The position numbers and the translations under genes were made by a program. Positions 1 to 10,911 of a stretch of 64,000 nucleotides of DNA are shown here, piece by piece. The stretch covers positions 372,001 to 436,000 of the forward strand of contig CALYLX010000159.1 in assembly GCA_944990035.1 (NCBI GenBank), written 5' to 3'. The DNA is from Clitopilus passeckerianus. Taxonomy: Eukaryota > Basidiomycota > Agaricomycetes > Agaricales > Entolomataceae. The number at the start of each line of letters is the position of its first letter. Position 1 is the first letter of the stretch. The notes under the pieces were generated by a model, which ran no database searches, was not told the origin of the DNA, and saw nothing but the letters and a program-made list of their open reading frames with translations.

Positions 1-157
1 TGTCATCTGGAATCTGGACGATGTACTAGAGTTCAGTCTTTGGGTATCAATGAGTGCCATTGGCTCGTCCGTAAAATTACAACCCAGGAAGAATAAATAG
101 ACATAATAATGTTAGTCGTGTATTACAGTAACAACTCCATCTCTCACAGAAACGGGC

Positions 158-2011
158 TCACGCTTTCGTTGAGGGATACCAGGAAGCCTCGCCTTGGCTG
201 TAGCCTGCATTAAATACCGGCTTGCCAACGGCGCTTCCCATGGTGCCAATTTTCGCTATGAATAAGGTGAGTACAATCGACTTATCTCATAAGGAAACGG
301 AGGCTTACTATGAGACATAGCCATACCGGTGGAACCAACCATTGCGTAACTTTCTGCAGGCTTGAGGTCGTATACCTTCCTGATACTCTTTCGGGAGTTG
401 AGCGTCACCAAAAGCGAGTTGACATAGACTGCCAGCCGACACCATAAGTGAGAAGAACTGTGGCAGATGGGCTTCGATTAAACTCACGTTTGCTAATAAT
501 CTCGGTGAAGGCAGTGAAGTGAGTCTTCGTAGGCAGGGCGTGGAACTAAACAAGTCATAAGCAAATCACCCATGTGCTTCACAAACTTTACTCACAACAA
601 CGAAAGTCACGACGGAGATTGCGCTCGTCACAATACCGACGTTGACACTGTAGATGATCAAGCGGTCGATAATGTTCTCCGTTCTGTAGTTCGATCGTTA
701 GAGCCAGGCGAAATTTTTTATCAAGAAGGATGAAACTGACGCGCGGAAACCAGAGCGTGATTGGTTCAAGAAGTAAACAAGTGAGAGAGAAATGACGACA
801 TCGCCAGCCATGGAGATGGCAAGTTGGGCAGAGTAAAGTCCCTGTCAATAAGACGTCGATTTAGGGAAAGTTAGGGGACAAGGTGGAATTTACGCACCTC
901 TATCCTAGGGCTGTGAATTTCTGGCAGAGCGGGTCGGATGAATAGGAATACATCGGAAGCTGATGGAGAGAAGAATTAGATTATCTGCGACTACACAGTT
1001 TCAGGTTTGTACTCACTGATTCCCAAGGCTGAAGAGACCATGAGGTATAAGAGAACGTGACCCGGTCGGTTAGATTCTTGCGCTCACCGAATTGGACAAA
1101 CGACGCAAAAAGCTGTGATACAAGTCAGAAGGTTTTGTGGTTAGTAAGGGGCTATGGCGCTTACAATAAACGCGACTGCTGCAGTCCCAAGCCCCTTAAT
1201 CCTGCTTGATTGCGATACTGCCCAAACTCGCCAGGCGTAGAAGCTTAAGAGAGGGAGTAAGTCTCCTTGCCCCTCTGAACTTCGGCGAAAACCAACCTTT
1301 GTACCATACTTGTCATCAATACCTAATTGAAAATGTCAGTGAAAAGTCGGAACGGTAAAACGGGAATTTCTAACCGTCAGAGCAAAGGAAGCCTGAAGCG
1401 AACTGGAGAGTCAGCCAGTTTCTTACAACGACAAATCATAGCTTACGGCAAATGGCCTGTGAGAGCGAAATTAGAATAATCAGAGAATAAGGATGTGGTT
1501 CACTCACTTTGCAACAAGGAAGAGCCCTGCCTGTTTCTCTGGCATCTTTGAGTTCACGTAGAGATCATAACAGGTGTTCCCAATCAGTATGAGATGGGCT
1601 GTCTCGAGAGTCCTACGCAAATCGAAACTTGAGAAGCTGCAAGGCATGCCATAGCGAAATTACAAACCATAAGGTTGCAACCTAAGGAGACAATGGGTTT
1701 GTTAGAAATAGAGATGGAGGTAGTCCTCGACAGCCTACCAGAGCCCTTCGGATCATGTGGTCGCCACTGTATGTTCGATAGTAGTAAACCGTCTGTGCGC
1801 AGGTAATTCCATATAATCTGAAAGGTTGAAATTTAGGCTTGGTGTTGGTGTGCAATTGTGGGTCGGAGCTCACGCAAAACAGGTCATGGCCCCTATGATA
1901 ACGCGTAAGTCGACTTGGCAAGATCTACCTGAGGTTATTCCACGTACCGACCAAGAACGCAGCCTCAATCTCTCCCAAGTTGGAGGGAATCCCAGGCGGA
2001 AGGTGACTCAT
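158..2011 (-). CDS. DUF6534 family multi-pass membrane protein, copy A
   Basis: Predicted integral membrane protein of the basidiomycete DUF6534 family, whose molecular role is unknown. The start is the ATG at 2009-2011, giving MSHLPPGIPSNLGEIEAAF. It is followed by a 19-nt exon (1874-1892) and an exon with the family hallmark YGITCAQTVYYYRTY. Further in are TLETAHLILIGN, a stretch like AGDVVISLSLVYFLNQSRSG near 760-820, and TENIIDRLIIYSVNVGIVTS near 640-690, which is the DUF6534 core. The tail has YVNSLLVTLNSRKSIRK and, after a last intron, ends SWYPSTKA-stop at 158. An alternative stop at 256 applies if the last intron is retained. It is the closest in-window relative of copy B (30107-32040), with a near-identical N-terminus and the same exon layout. 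Exon edges between 900 and 1700 were not all resolved. Confidence 0.8.
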
Positions 2012-3104
2012 TTTTTTCTGTTAGAATGAAAGGAAAGGCTCGCCGGGAGGTGAGAGTAGAGGTGAAACGAAGGAAAGGGAGGGGCGAAGTCGAGTACTCA
2101 GCTCCCCTCACAGTCCGCAATCATAAAGCATCCAAACAGGTCAATCTCGACCCCATGCTTTCTCCCGAGCATCCGTTCATTGCCTCATCACCATCAGATT
2201 TAGGTGTCAGGAGACCATGGCCATCATCGAGCGAGGAGATCGGCACGGGCATATCAGCCTGAAACCTGATTGCGCTCGTCAACTGCGAGATCATTGATAG
2301 CAAAAAGAGACTTTCGGAATGGTATCAAAAGCCCATGCATTGCATAATCTAGCCTTGTACAGTGGAGAGTTTCAACGGCCGTTATCTTCCTGCACCACTT
2401 CGACGTGTAGGCAATGCCCTTCGAAGGAACATTATCTGTACCTTGGCAGAGATTTGGATCAAGAAGCAGAAAACTCCCGTTGCTTCGAATGTTCGGCTTG
2501 ATAGCCATAACGGCCTTGATCTTCCCGGAAGCAAGGCCTGGCAGCTGTCAGTGAGAACTCGATCAGAGGAGATCAAAGGGCAGCATGCAGCATGAGCATC
2601 ATTGTGATCCACGAGCCGACGGATCGGAAAGCAATTGGTGTAGTACTTGAGCTTGAAGCGTGAAGCCTCACGATCAAGACACCTGTCTATTTCGCCCGGC
2701 GGACCAAAACGACGATGATTTCAGCATGGTGACCTATTCACAACAATGGTAAGAGGTTGCGGATACCAGACGACGGCCGGTGCCGTGCGGAAGCCAACGG
2801 TGGAGGTGGAAGTTCAAGCAAACTGAGTGAGGGCCTCACGTGATCTCGGATTTCGCTAAACGTGCACTGGCCCCTCTGTTGACCCGACTCCGAAGGAAAA
2901 CCTTGAGGTCGAAATCAAATGGCCATTCGTCTCTTCTCAAGCGGAAGAAACTTCATAAAATCTCTCTATACGATCAATATTAGAGAGATTTTTTTCTCAT
3001 CGTCGGTGAAATGGAGCATGCTCTCAATTGATGACCAAGTACGTTGTCAACGAAGAAGTCACGGCGATCTGAGTTGGCAAACATAGTTCCATGCATTACA
3101 TGGG
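2012..3104. other. Intergenic: promoter side of DUF6534-A, 3' side of ICMT-like gene
   Basis: No protein-coding gene could be supported here. Both neighbours are transcribed leftward, so this stretch should hold the promoter of DUF6534-A and the 3' flank of the ICMT-like gene. It contains one perfect AT-rich inverted repeat (2957-2992) and a CACGTG hexamer at 2837-2842. Confidence 0.5.
2957..2992. repeat. Perfect 12-bp inverted repeat followed by a T run
   Basis: The arms AAAATCTCTCTA (2957-2968) and TAGAGAGATTTT (2981-2992) are exact reverse complements separated by 12 nt, and T continues to 2995. It lies about 110 nt beyond the stop of the leftward ICMT-like gene. It could be a 3'-end hairpin or a small footprint of a mobile element; nothing in the sequence decides this. 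Confidence 0.7.
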
Positions 3105-3873
3105 CTAAAATACTCCAGGAACAAACTTACGAGGCACTCTACGGCTATAGGCCTCCCACTCGCCTGAGAATGTTTTCTTCAGATGGCCATCCTCGATTGC
3201 CCCCCTGGCAATCATGCTTCTGATTGAGAAGAAGCACAATCCCTGGAAAAGCCAGATCCACCATCGCAGCTGGGTATTCATTATACCGCACTGAGATACC
3301 CAGCCCTGCTTGTCCATGATAATGATGTTAACCCCAATGATTGCAAGGATGAGTGCGGTGTAGCCCGGATGCCTGACATATGAGTACGGCCCGGAAGTAA
3401 TGAGGCGATGATCCTTGCGAACGGTGATTTGGAAAGTGAAGAGTGTTCCGAGGGAGTGGTAGCACCATGCGCGAATGAGACCCATGGTAATGACCATGAT
3501 TGAGGCGAACAGAAATTGTGGAGAAAGTGTCGTGATTGAAGGTGGAATGTTGGCAGGGGAGACGTTGGAGAATCCAGGCAGTTGTCGAAGGGACGGTTCT
3601 ATGATAGAGCCTAGGACAAGCACTTGACAGAGCAAGAGCCCAACAACGAAACTCTGGTTTGAAAGGTGTTTTGTTGAGTGACATGGTACAACTAAGACAG
3701 GTTTGATTATTCACCTTGGAGATAATAGACAGGTTATGAGCAATAAACCCGAATACACCGTCGACATGGAGCTTGTCTTTCTCTGACGGGTAGTTGGGAG
3801 GTGTCAATGAGAACCAGTAGCCATAGGCGGCAAGTGCAGTAAGAACCGCTTTCGTCCAGACTTCAGTGGACAT
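3105..3873 (-). CDS. Isoprenylcysteine carboxyl methyltransferase-like membrane protein
   Basis: Small multi-pass membrane methyltransferase of the ICMT/PEMT type. Family members use S-adenosylmethionine to methylate a prenylcysteine carboxylate or a lipid head group in the ER membrane. The start is ATG at 3871-3873 (MSTEVWTKAVLTALAAYGYW). One intron follows SIISK, and the second exon runs to the stop at 3105. The C-terminal signature is clear: DHRLITSGPYSYVRHPGY, then two hydrophobic segments, then GEWEAYSRRVPRKFVPGVF. At about 230 residues it has normal ICMT length. It is divergent from P450-1, with starts 494 bp apart. Fungal genomes carry ICMT-like paralogs besides the housekeeping STE14, so a special-metabolism substrate is possible. 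The substrate cannot be read from the sequence. Confidence 0.88.
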
Positions 3874-4367
3874 AGTATATCGAGAGACGTGAGACGGGAG
3901 GTGGAGAGGGGCCCAAGAGCTTTCAAGTTGAGAACCTGAGTCCAGAGGTATACCTGGACCCCGAACGCAACAGGGGATTTCGGCTTAGGAGTATTGAGAT
4001 CTAGGCGAAGACCATGGGAGCAACTGGAAGCAATAAGTAAAAGCCGGCCATGAGGCAATGCATGATCTCAAACGCTTCAGAAGATTCAATCAGGTAGGAA
4101 TATGTAGAGTCAAAATCAAGCGATTCTTCTGGAAGAACGGGTATTTGGGAGGGGCTATTCGTGGTTGAACGTTAACAAATAAACCCGGATATAACGGATT
4201 GAACTGGTTCATTTTGCCTTACGTCAGCGATCGCCAAACGCTGCCCAGCGTTCCGCTCTCGTGCGGGAACTTACTGTGATTGATTCCGACTGCATGGTAC
4301 AGCTGGAGGTCTGATTCCAAGGTAAGTTCTCGGTCTTCGGCTCCTAGAGTTGACCTGGACGCTGACC
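3874..4367. promoter_or_regulatory. Divergent promoter region, ICMT-like gene / P450-1
   Basis: This 494-bp stretch separates two divergent starts and so should contain both promoters. A weak TATA-like GATATAACGG lies near 4190. No gene is visible in it. Confidence 0.5.
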
Positions 4368-6482
4368 ATGGCTATTCTTTCATTACCAGAAACTTGTTCG
4401 GTGCTCGCAGGATTCGTGAGTCATGTTGCTTGAACATTTCAGCGAACATTATTGACCGATCTCGAATGTGGATATAGACCAGTTGGATATGGCTCAACCG
4501 ACATGATGTCAGAGGGGACTATGCACTGTCCTTTTTTACCGCAAGCTTTCTAGGACTTTACCTCGCAATTCACGCGAACTCAGGTTCGAACCCCCAAGAG
4601 GACCTCAATTATTCTGCAAGACTAGCAGTCGCATATTTTGGATCCCTGATCCTTTCGACCGTCACCTATCGACTTTCACCATGGCATCCACTTGCAGGCT
4701 TTCCTGGACCACTTCTCTGGCGAACTAGCAGCTTGTTCTTGTCTATCGTGTCATTCAGAGGCTACAGACACATTCAACTGGATGAGTTGCACAAGAAGCA
4801 TGGAAGGTTCATTAGGATAGGTGAACAGTCCCCCAACATACCCCTCCATTCCCAAAAGTCTAATCGCTCGGATTAATAGGCCCGAATCATCTTTCTGTTC
4901 ATACTCCAGGTGGAGCCGCTGCGCTCTACTCAGCCAGCGACATGGAGAAATCTGAATCCTACAACCCACCTGGCAGGACGCCAGGCGTCTCTCTCTTCTT
5001 CAAGCATACCAAGGAAGAGCATACCCTCCGAAAGCGTATTTGGTCTTCTGGCTTCACCACGAACGCGTAGGTGATCTCTTTGTCACCGCTTGGATTCCGT
5101 ATCTGACGCCTCGTCTTTTAGTTACATCCAATATTGCTATCCCATGGAGCGACGCGTCTGGCAACTAGTGCAGTGCATGCAAGACAGGAGCAAGGAAACT
5201 GGATACGTCGATATCGCTGAAGCCCTTGCTCATTGGTCGTATGACTTCATGGTGAGTTTGCTACCATCTCCCTATCCGTGCACCAACTGACGTAAGGGCG
5301 TAGGGAGAGATGGTCTTCGGAGGCAGCAACGATCTAGAGCTTATGCGCGATGGAGACCCTCAGAACCTCGTTGAAGGTGGTAAGAAAGCTATGGTCATTG
5401 TCGATTCGTTAGTTCCTTCAATCCCTCTGACTAGAAGCTGTCGTGCTAATGAGTCTTTCCTCAGTATCGGACAATCACCCTGGCTCCTGGATATTCTCTG
5501 GCATCTTCCTGCCTCCAAGGACATCCACCAACTTCGCCATGCAGCTGAGCGAATGATGAAGAGGAGAATTGCAGCCAAGACCGTTGACATACAGGACGTC
5601 TCCTCCTACCTTGTAAGCAACTACTTTTGTCCCCACTATGGCACTGTTCCTCACCCGCCGTTCTTTAGCTCGCTGGAGACCCGTCAACGGGCGATTTCAT
5701 TCCAGAAAATGAGCTAGCCATCGACGCTGTTGTCGGAATACAAGCCGGCTCTGACAACACCGCAACCCTCCTCGGCCTCGCATTCTATTTCCTCCTCTCC
5801 AACCGCCCCACCTACCTCAACCTGCGTTCCGCAATCGATGCAACGTTCTCCAACCCTAAAGACACCCTCGACCTGGACATCCTTTCTGAAATTCCTTACC
5901 TCAATGCTGTGATCAATGAGACATTGAGGCTAATGACGCCTTTCTTCCTTCCTAGAATTGTGCCGAGTGAAGGCACCACCATCGACGGCGTACAAATCCC
6001 CGGCGGGTCTATTGTTGCACTGGCTTCGTACACCCAGCAGACCTGCGAGGAAAATTTTGGACCCGATTCATTAGTATGATTCTTTCTTTCTTTCTCGAGT
6101 TGCGGTTACAGGACGCTCATCTCATCCCGGCTGCAGGTGTTCCGCCCTGAGAGATGGCTCGAAGGCGACGATGAACATATGAACCGAGCTGCAATGGTAC
6201 CATTCTCCCAAGGTGGGTTGCGTATTCCCATCAGCCAGTTTACTCAATGAACTCACGTTCTTTTGTGCAGGCCGGTTCGTCTGCGTGGCCAAAACATTTG
6301 CGATGCATGAGCTACGATTCGTGCTTACACGGCTTATGCTCAACTTCGACATGCATCTGAAGCCTGATTTTGACGTTGACGGCTTCAGGAAGAGGATAAG
6401 GAATATGAGGACGACTATATTCAGTGAGCCACTCATGGTCTCAGCAAAGCTACGGGAAGGAGCGATCAAGGCAAACCTTTAG
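4368..6482 (+). CDS. Cytochrome P450 (P450-1), microsomal fungal type
   Basis: Membrane-anchored haem monooxygenase. The start is ATG 4368 (MAILSLPETCSVLAGF), and a 62-nt intron leads to TSWIWLNRHDVRGDY and the N-terminal membrane segments. The proline hinge is YRLSPWHPLAGFPGP. It continues with GPNHLSV, then RKRIWSSGF (C-helix region), the I-helix AGSDNTATLLG, the ExxR motif in NETLRLM, and FRPERW. The haem loop is FSQGRFVCVAKTFA, and the stop is at 6480-6482. About nine introns, all GT-AG. The haem motif has Ala where FxxGxxxCxG expects Gly, which some active P450s tolerate. N-terminal architecture and hinge resemble P450-2 and P450-3, so all three probably belong to one fungal clan, but this copy is more distant. 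The substrate is unknown; a lipid or other hydrophobic substrate fits the neighbourhood. Confidence 0.88.
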
Positions 6483-7736
6483 GATACACGAGTGCTTTCG
6501 CATTGTTTGCCGTATGCAAATATGTATCTTCCGTTCACCTCACTGAATGGTGTCAACTGTAATTGTGCGCCGGAAACCTCCCGCCTCCGAAGATGCTCAA
6601 AAACCTGGGCCTGCCGACCGACCCCCTTCTATACGTTTCATAGGTAACTTCGCATGCCCGCTAACCCCGGCGAACGTCCTTTGGGATTGATGTATACCAG
6701 CCGCTGAGGTCCTATAACCAGATAATCAGGAATTCGCTCAGCAAAATCAGGCGCTCTAATCGAACCTTTGCTCATATCATCCCTTGATATGCTTGATTTG
6801 AACAATCATCAGAGCGAGGGTCTATTGATTTTTTACATCCGCCAAGAAGCGTAGAAAAGACGGATAGTGCTGGTCTGATGATTATTACGGCTTGGTGGCG
6901 ATCAGAAACGCCTTGGACATGAACAAAATAAGGAGTGCGTTGCACAAGGACGATGAAAGCCTGATTCTGGCTAGATAGTCATGGGAATCCCCGCCTTCTA
7001 TCCGCCATTTGCATCCGAAAGCATTTTCTACCTCATAAGTGCGAAAATTGACCGAGAGGGCGATGGCTTGGGGTAACACTTACCTTCAATGTCCTAAGGA
7101 GAGAATCCTATCTCTTGGCTTACTCGGCGTAGCGAAGAGCCAACATAGCAAACCATCTGAAGTGCTTCATGGCGAGGAATTATAATCATAGCCACCCCTT
7201 CGAGTCTCTTCATCAAATCCGACTGAATTAACTCATTGGGAGGACTATATCATGCTCCAAGTGAAGTCCTTCTATCTAACCGCAAGTATTGAATGCATTG
7301 AGTTATTAGCATGAGTGCCCTGGTACGTCCGAGATGCGGGTCTGGAATGAATTCGACGAGTAAGGCCTAGGGTCTAGTTGAACGGTCACAATCGCCTGCC
7401 AATATCAGGAAGTGGACATCCTATCAGCACGCAGTTCATCATATTTTGATTCGAGTGCCCGCCATACAATATCGTCTTCGGCGTAAACACTGCAACAATA
7501 TAAGGGATTCTATAACCAACTAACTACTCGCTACGAGTGCCGTGTCGAATATGGAATGCAACATTCTGCATAAGATTCGCTGTAATGGGTAGCGGGAAAC
7601 AAGGCTACTTGATTTCATTGGCAAATGAAGAACACCGCAACCTAATGTCCTAAAATTCTACTTACAGAAAGTTGAAGAACATACGCGTAACTGGAAAGAA
7701 GTGAAATAAGTTATGAACCTAACAGCCAGAATATAT
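6483..7736. other. Intergenic between convergent P450-1 and desaturase 1
   Basis: No gene or family similarity is seen. The two flanking genes converge, so no promoter is expected here apart from a possible unrecognised small transcript. Confidence 0.5.
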
Positions 7737-9547
7737 CTATTCTACTGGCTTTCCCAACTGTTCGGCACCCGCAGCAGCGCGGCGTACTGCCCTACCCTTT
7801 TTGTCCCGATAGAACAGGATGGTCCCTAAATGGTCGTCAATTGTTGACATCTAGGTATCAGGATCGATCATACCTTTGTCTTCCACAAATTGGCATCTGT
7901 TGTAGTTCTCCCAAAGAGCCTCAAAACATGGCTTCTCCGAGGACACATAATGGTCACCGAGGAAAGCTTTCAGGTGTTCTGTAGCCTCCTCTCCGTTATC
8001 TGGATCACACATCAGCAAATAAGTAGGAGAGCCTGAACAATTAACATACACCATGGAAGTTTAGGGAAGAACTAGAGACGATTTAACCATGAGGCCGACG
8101 AGGTAATGGAACACACATACGTGATGGATAACATGGAAGTGAGCCACATCATGAAGGAAGAAGCGACCTTGCCAGCCGAGAACTGGTCTGTCAACTGTCG
8201 CTGCGGCGCCCCTCTGATGATTCCAGACACCTTCTCGGTAATGCGGAAGGATGGGATCGGTATGGTGCAAGTATGTGATCATGATGACTGTTCATGGAGC
8301 ATATGAGTATCATCTGTGTAATGTGGACAAGATCAAACTCACACCAGTGGGTAACGCAGAGCCAGGGAATGCCATAGTACTTGACGACTGATGCAGTGCC
8401 AAAGACTTCGCAGGCTAACTTGATACAGGCGATGACCGACAGGATGCCAATGTTGGACATGATCACAGCATTTCGCTGCCCCTTGGTGAAGAGGATCGAC
8501 GAAGCTGCCAAGATCGTTAGCGAAGCTCAATCAAAAGTCCGATCTGACACCTACGATCAAAATGGTTCGTTCCTTTGGGATAGTTCGGCTGTCCGGAAAC
8601 ATTAAAGACTGGGCAAAGTCCGTCAGAAATACAAAGATTCGGAAGCAACTACTGTGCTTACGGAGATATGCTGGGAACGCTAAGAGCTGCTGGCGAACTA
8701 GCATGTAGAGCGTGTAAATCGGAGTGTCTCCCAAGAGCTCGTCGTAGTCGAGTTCGGTGGCATGGTGGGCCTCCGGCAAGTTAAGATCGCTTCGGGTCTT
8801 GGGTACGTATACTTCGTCTCTCTCCATTGAAGCATGGTTGCAGTGGTGTCGGTGATGGGAGATCTTCCAGCTGAAGTATGGTGTAAACAGGATTGAATGG
8901 ATCACCTTCATCAACCAAAAGTCAGTCAGAGATAGACAGACGAGATCACCAAGACTTACGAATCCGATGGAATCATTCAGCGTTCTACTCTCGGAGAAAG
9001 CGCCATGCCCACACTGCAGGTGGATGTATCAACGATCCATCTGTGGCGCCAGGTATCAAGTTACAGACCTCATGCCCAATAACCCATAGACCCGTGAAAA
9101 TAAGACCCTGGAACCACCAACTGCGATGCACATGGTCGTTAGAACACGTTGAGATCTTGCAGAGCGTGGATTGTTACTTACTAAACTAGCCAAGCCGACC
9201 ATCTGAACGCTTCTGCGCAGACTGGACCACACAGACTGCGAACGGCAGAACTTCTGAAGTAGGGGTCGATGCGAAATGCAATGGACCACGCCGTCCACGC
9301 AAGCAAAATATCCCTGATGAGGTAGACTATAGCCCGGCCAGCATCTCTCTTGAACAGATGAGCTGGGATCGCATTTTTAATCTCTTTCAGGGTCCTTATG
9401 CAAGCAGTGAGCCAATGATTCGTCTAGGGTATTGTTTTCCGCGTACCAAGGCAGGGGAGTGAACTCCGGAAGCTCGTTTTCGTCGTATCCCTTTGTTGTG
9501 GCATTAGAATCTTCTGACCGAGTGATAGTGGAGGAGAGGGAGGCCAT
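7737..9547 (-). CDS. FAD2-type membrane fatty acid desaturase 1 (Delta12-like)
   Basis: Di-iron desaturase of ER membranes that introduces a double bond into acyl chains. The start is ATG at 9545-9547 (MASLSSTITRSEDSN); upstream reading frame has no ATG. All three histidine boxes are present: HECGH (split by an intron between HE and CGH), HHRHH in SWKISHHRHHCNHASMERD, and HVIHH near 8110. The model needs about ten introns, including a 22-nt exon encoding FFPKLPWY. The last exon encodes GTILFYRDKKGRAVRR, with the stop at 7737. Membrane segments flank boxes 1 and 3 as in the family. It is a close paralog of desaturase 2 with the same exon plan, and it points away from P450-2. A TATA motif lies about 50 bp upstream. 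Regiospecificity (Delta12 versus a later position) cannot be read from the sequence. Confidence 0.92.
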
Positions 9548-9596
9548 GTCGGAGGACAGTCGAGCAAGGGGCGGGGTAGATAATTTAAGCACTCCG

Positions 9597-9605
9597 TTTT
9601 ATATA
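9597..9605 (-). promoter_or_regulatory. TATA box of desaturase 1
   Basis: On the minus strand this reads TATATAAAA, ending about 50 bp before the desaturase 1 ATG. That spacing suits a core promoter with a short leader. Desaturase 2 has a TATAAAA at about 80 bp. Confidence 0.6.
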
Positions 9606-10911
9606 CCAGAAGCTAGCTATGCGGTGCATTCTTAAGCCCAGTCGAAGACCAGCTATTGGAGCACATAGTCCATCAGCGAAATATGGGTCAAGGAGTGATA
9701 GCCTCCATAATCTCCCGAAAGGTAATATCTCGATTGATCCTAGTGCAAACCTTTCTGGTAAACGTTTACCGGACACGATGCCATCGCAGGTGCATGCCAT
9801 GGCCTTGGTTTGCGGAAAGTTGGATGAGGATCACGTGTGCGACCTCCATTCCATCATGATGCGGACATGTATGCTTTGCTCAGACTCCTGGGCGTTGGTC
9901 GCATTTTCCCCCGATAATCCCAGAAAACACTGTCATCAGTAACGGGGTCTTTTCTCTTTAGAAAGATCTACCCTAGCCGGTGAAAGTGGCCATATTTTTC
10001 CTGAAGCTCATGCGGCTGCGGAATACCCCTGCCGTATCTGTGTTGGACCAGACTCGTCTGATTAGTCGCATTCGATGATTGGATTTGTTGTATCAAAAAT
10101 CTATTCACCGCAGTTCAGCCGTCAGACACGAGATAGATTTTTGTGTTCATTGTGGCAAGACCTACCCAGGTCAAGAATGTGACCGAGAATTGGCAGATCT
10201 CACTCAGCGTACTCCTCATCGGAGGGTATCCCATTGCGGCGATCATCGGAGCGCAGAGGTGGGTTCACTTGTGATACTTTGGCACGGAAGGAAACCGAAC
10301 CGGCTTGTATCATCTATTCATAAATTCAACACGTCATATCGGACACTCACTAAACGTCTGATTGTTTTATCTCACAATGTTGAACCCCTGCTAATCCTGC
10401 TAATAACCCCTCCAGGTCGCCATCAGCGATCTATTATACCATGCATGCACCATCAAGAAGGAAGGAATAGTCTGAGGCCTGGTGGCGACGCCAATCACTC
10501 TGGAAGCATGGTATGAGTGGATACCATCTCGGAATGTAGGCGAACCTAGGCGAACTGGTTAGTTGGCTATGGTTGGTACATCTGAGAAACGGGTCCTGAA
10601 GGGGTTTGGGGATATTCAATTGAAGCGAGTTTTCATCGTGGCCACGCGAGCGCCGAAACTTTGAACGCCTGTGGGAGTTTGCTATTGCACAAGTCTAATA
10701 CCTTCACACCTCCGAGTCAGACTGAATACTACCGAGCAGCATGGTTAGGAACCGATGGGCCAACCTGAGCTAACATCTCTACAACACGCAAGGCCATTTT
10801 TTTTTAAATTCGGGAGGTTTGGTGGGATAATCTTACGCCGACGAAGAACAATGGAACATGACGCGAGGTGCTGAGGTTTGCGAATTGTATGACAGTAATC
10901 TACCGAAAAGT
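9606..10911. other. Intergenic between desaturase 1 and P450-2
   Basis: No gene is supported. Open frames here have no recognisable family and no clear splice structure. The stretch should hold the desaturase 1 promoter and the P450-2 3' flank. A CACGTG hexamer lies at 9832-9837. Confidence 0.45.

Noticed and set aside
4580..4600. GGTTCGAACCCC resembling a tRNA B box
   Set aside because: It lies inside a coding exon of P450-1, has no A box at proper distance, and no cloverleaf could be drawn.
10079..10516. 145-codon open frame between desaturase 1 and P450-2
   Set aside because: It starts with TTG, lacks any recognisable motif and has no splice context.
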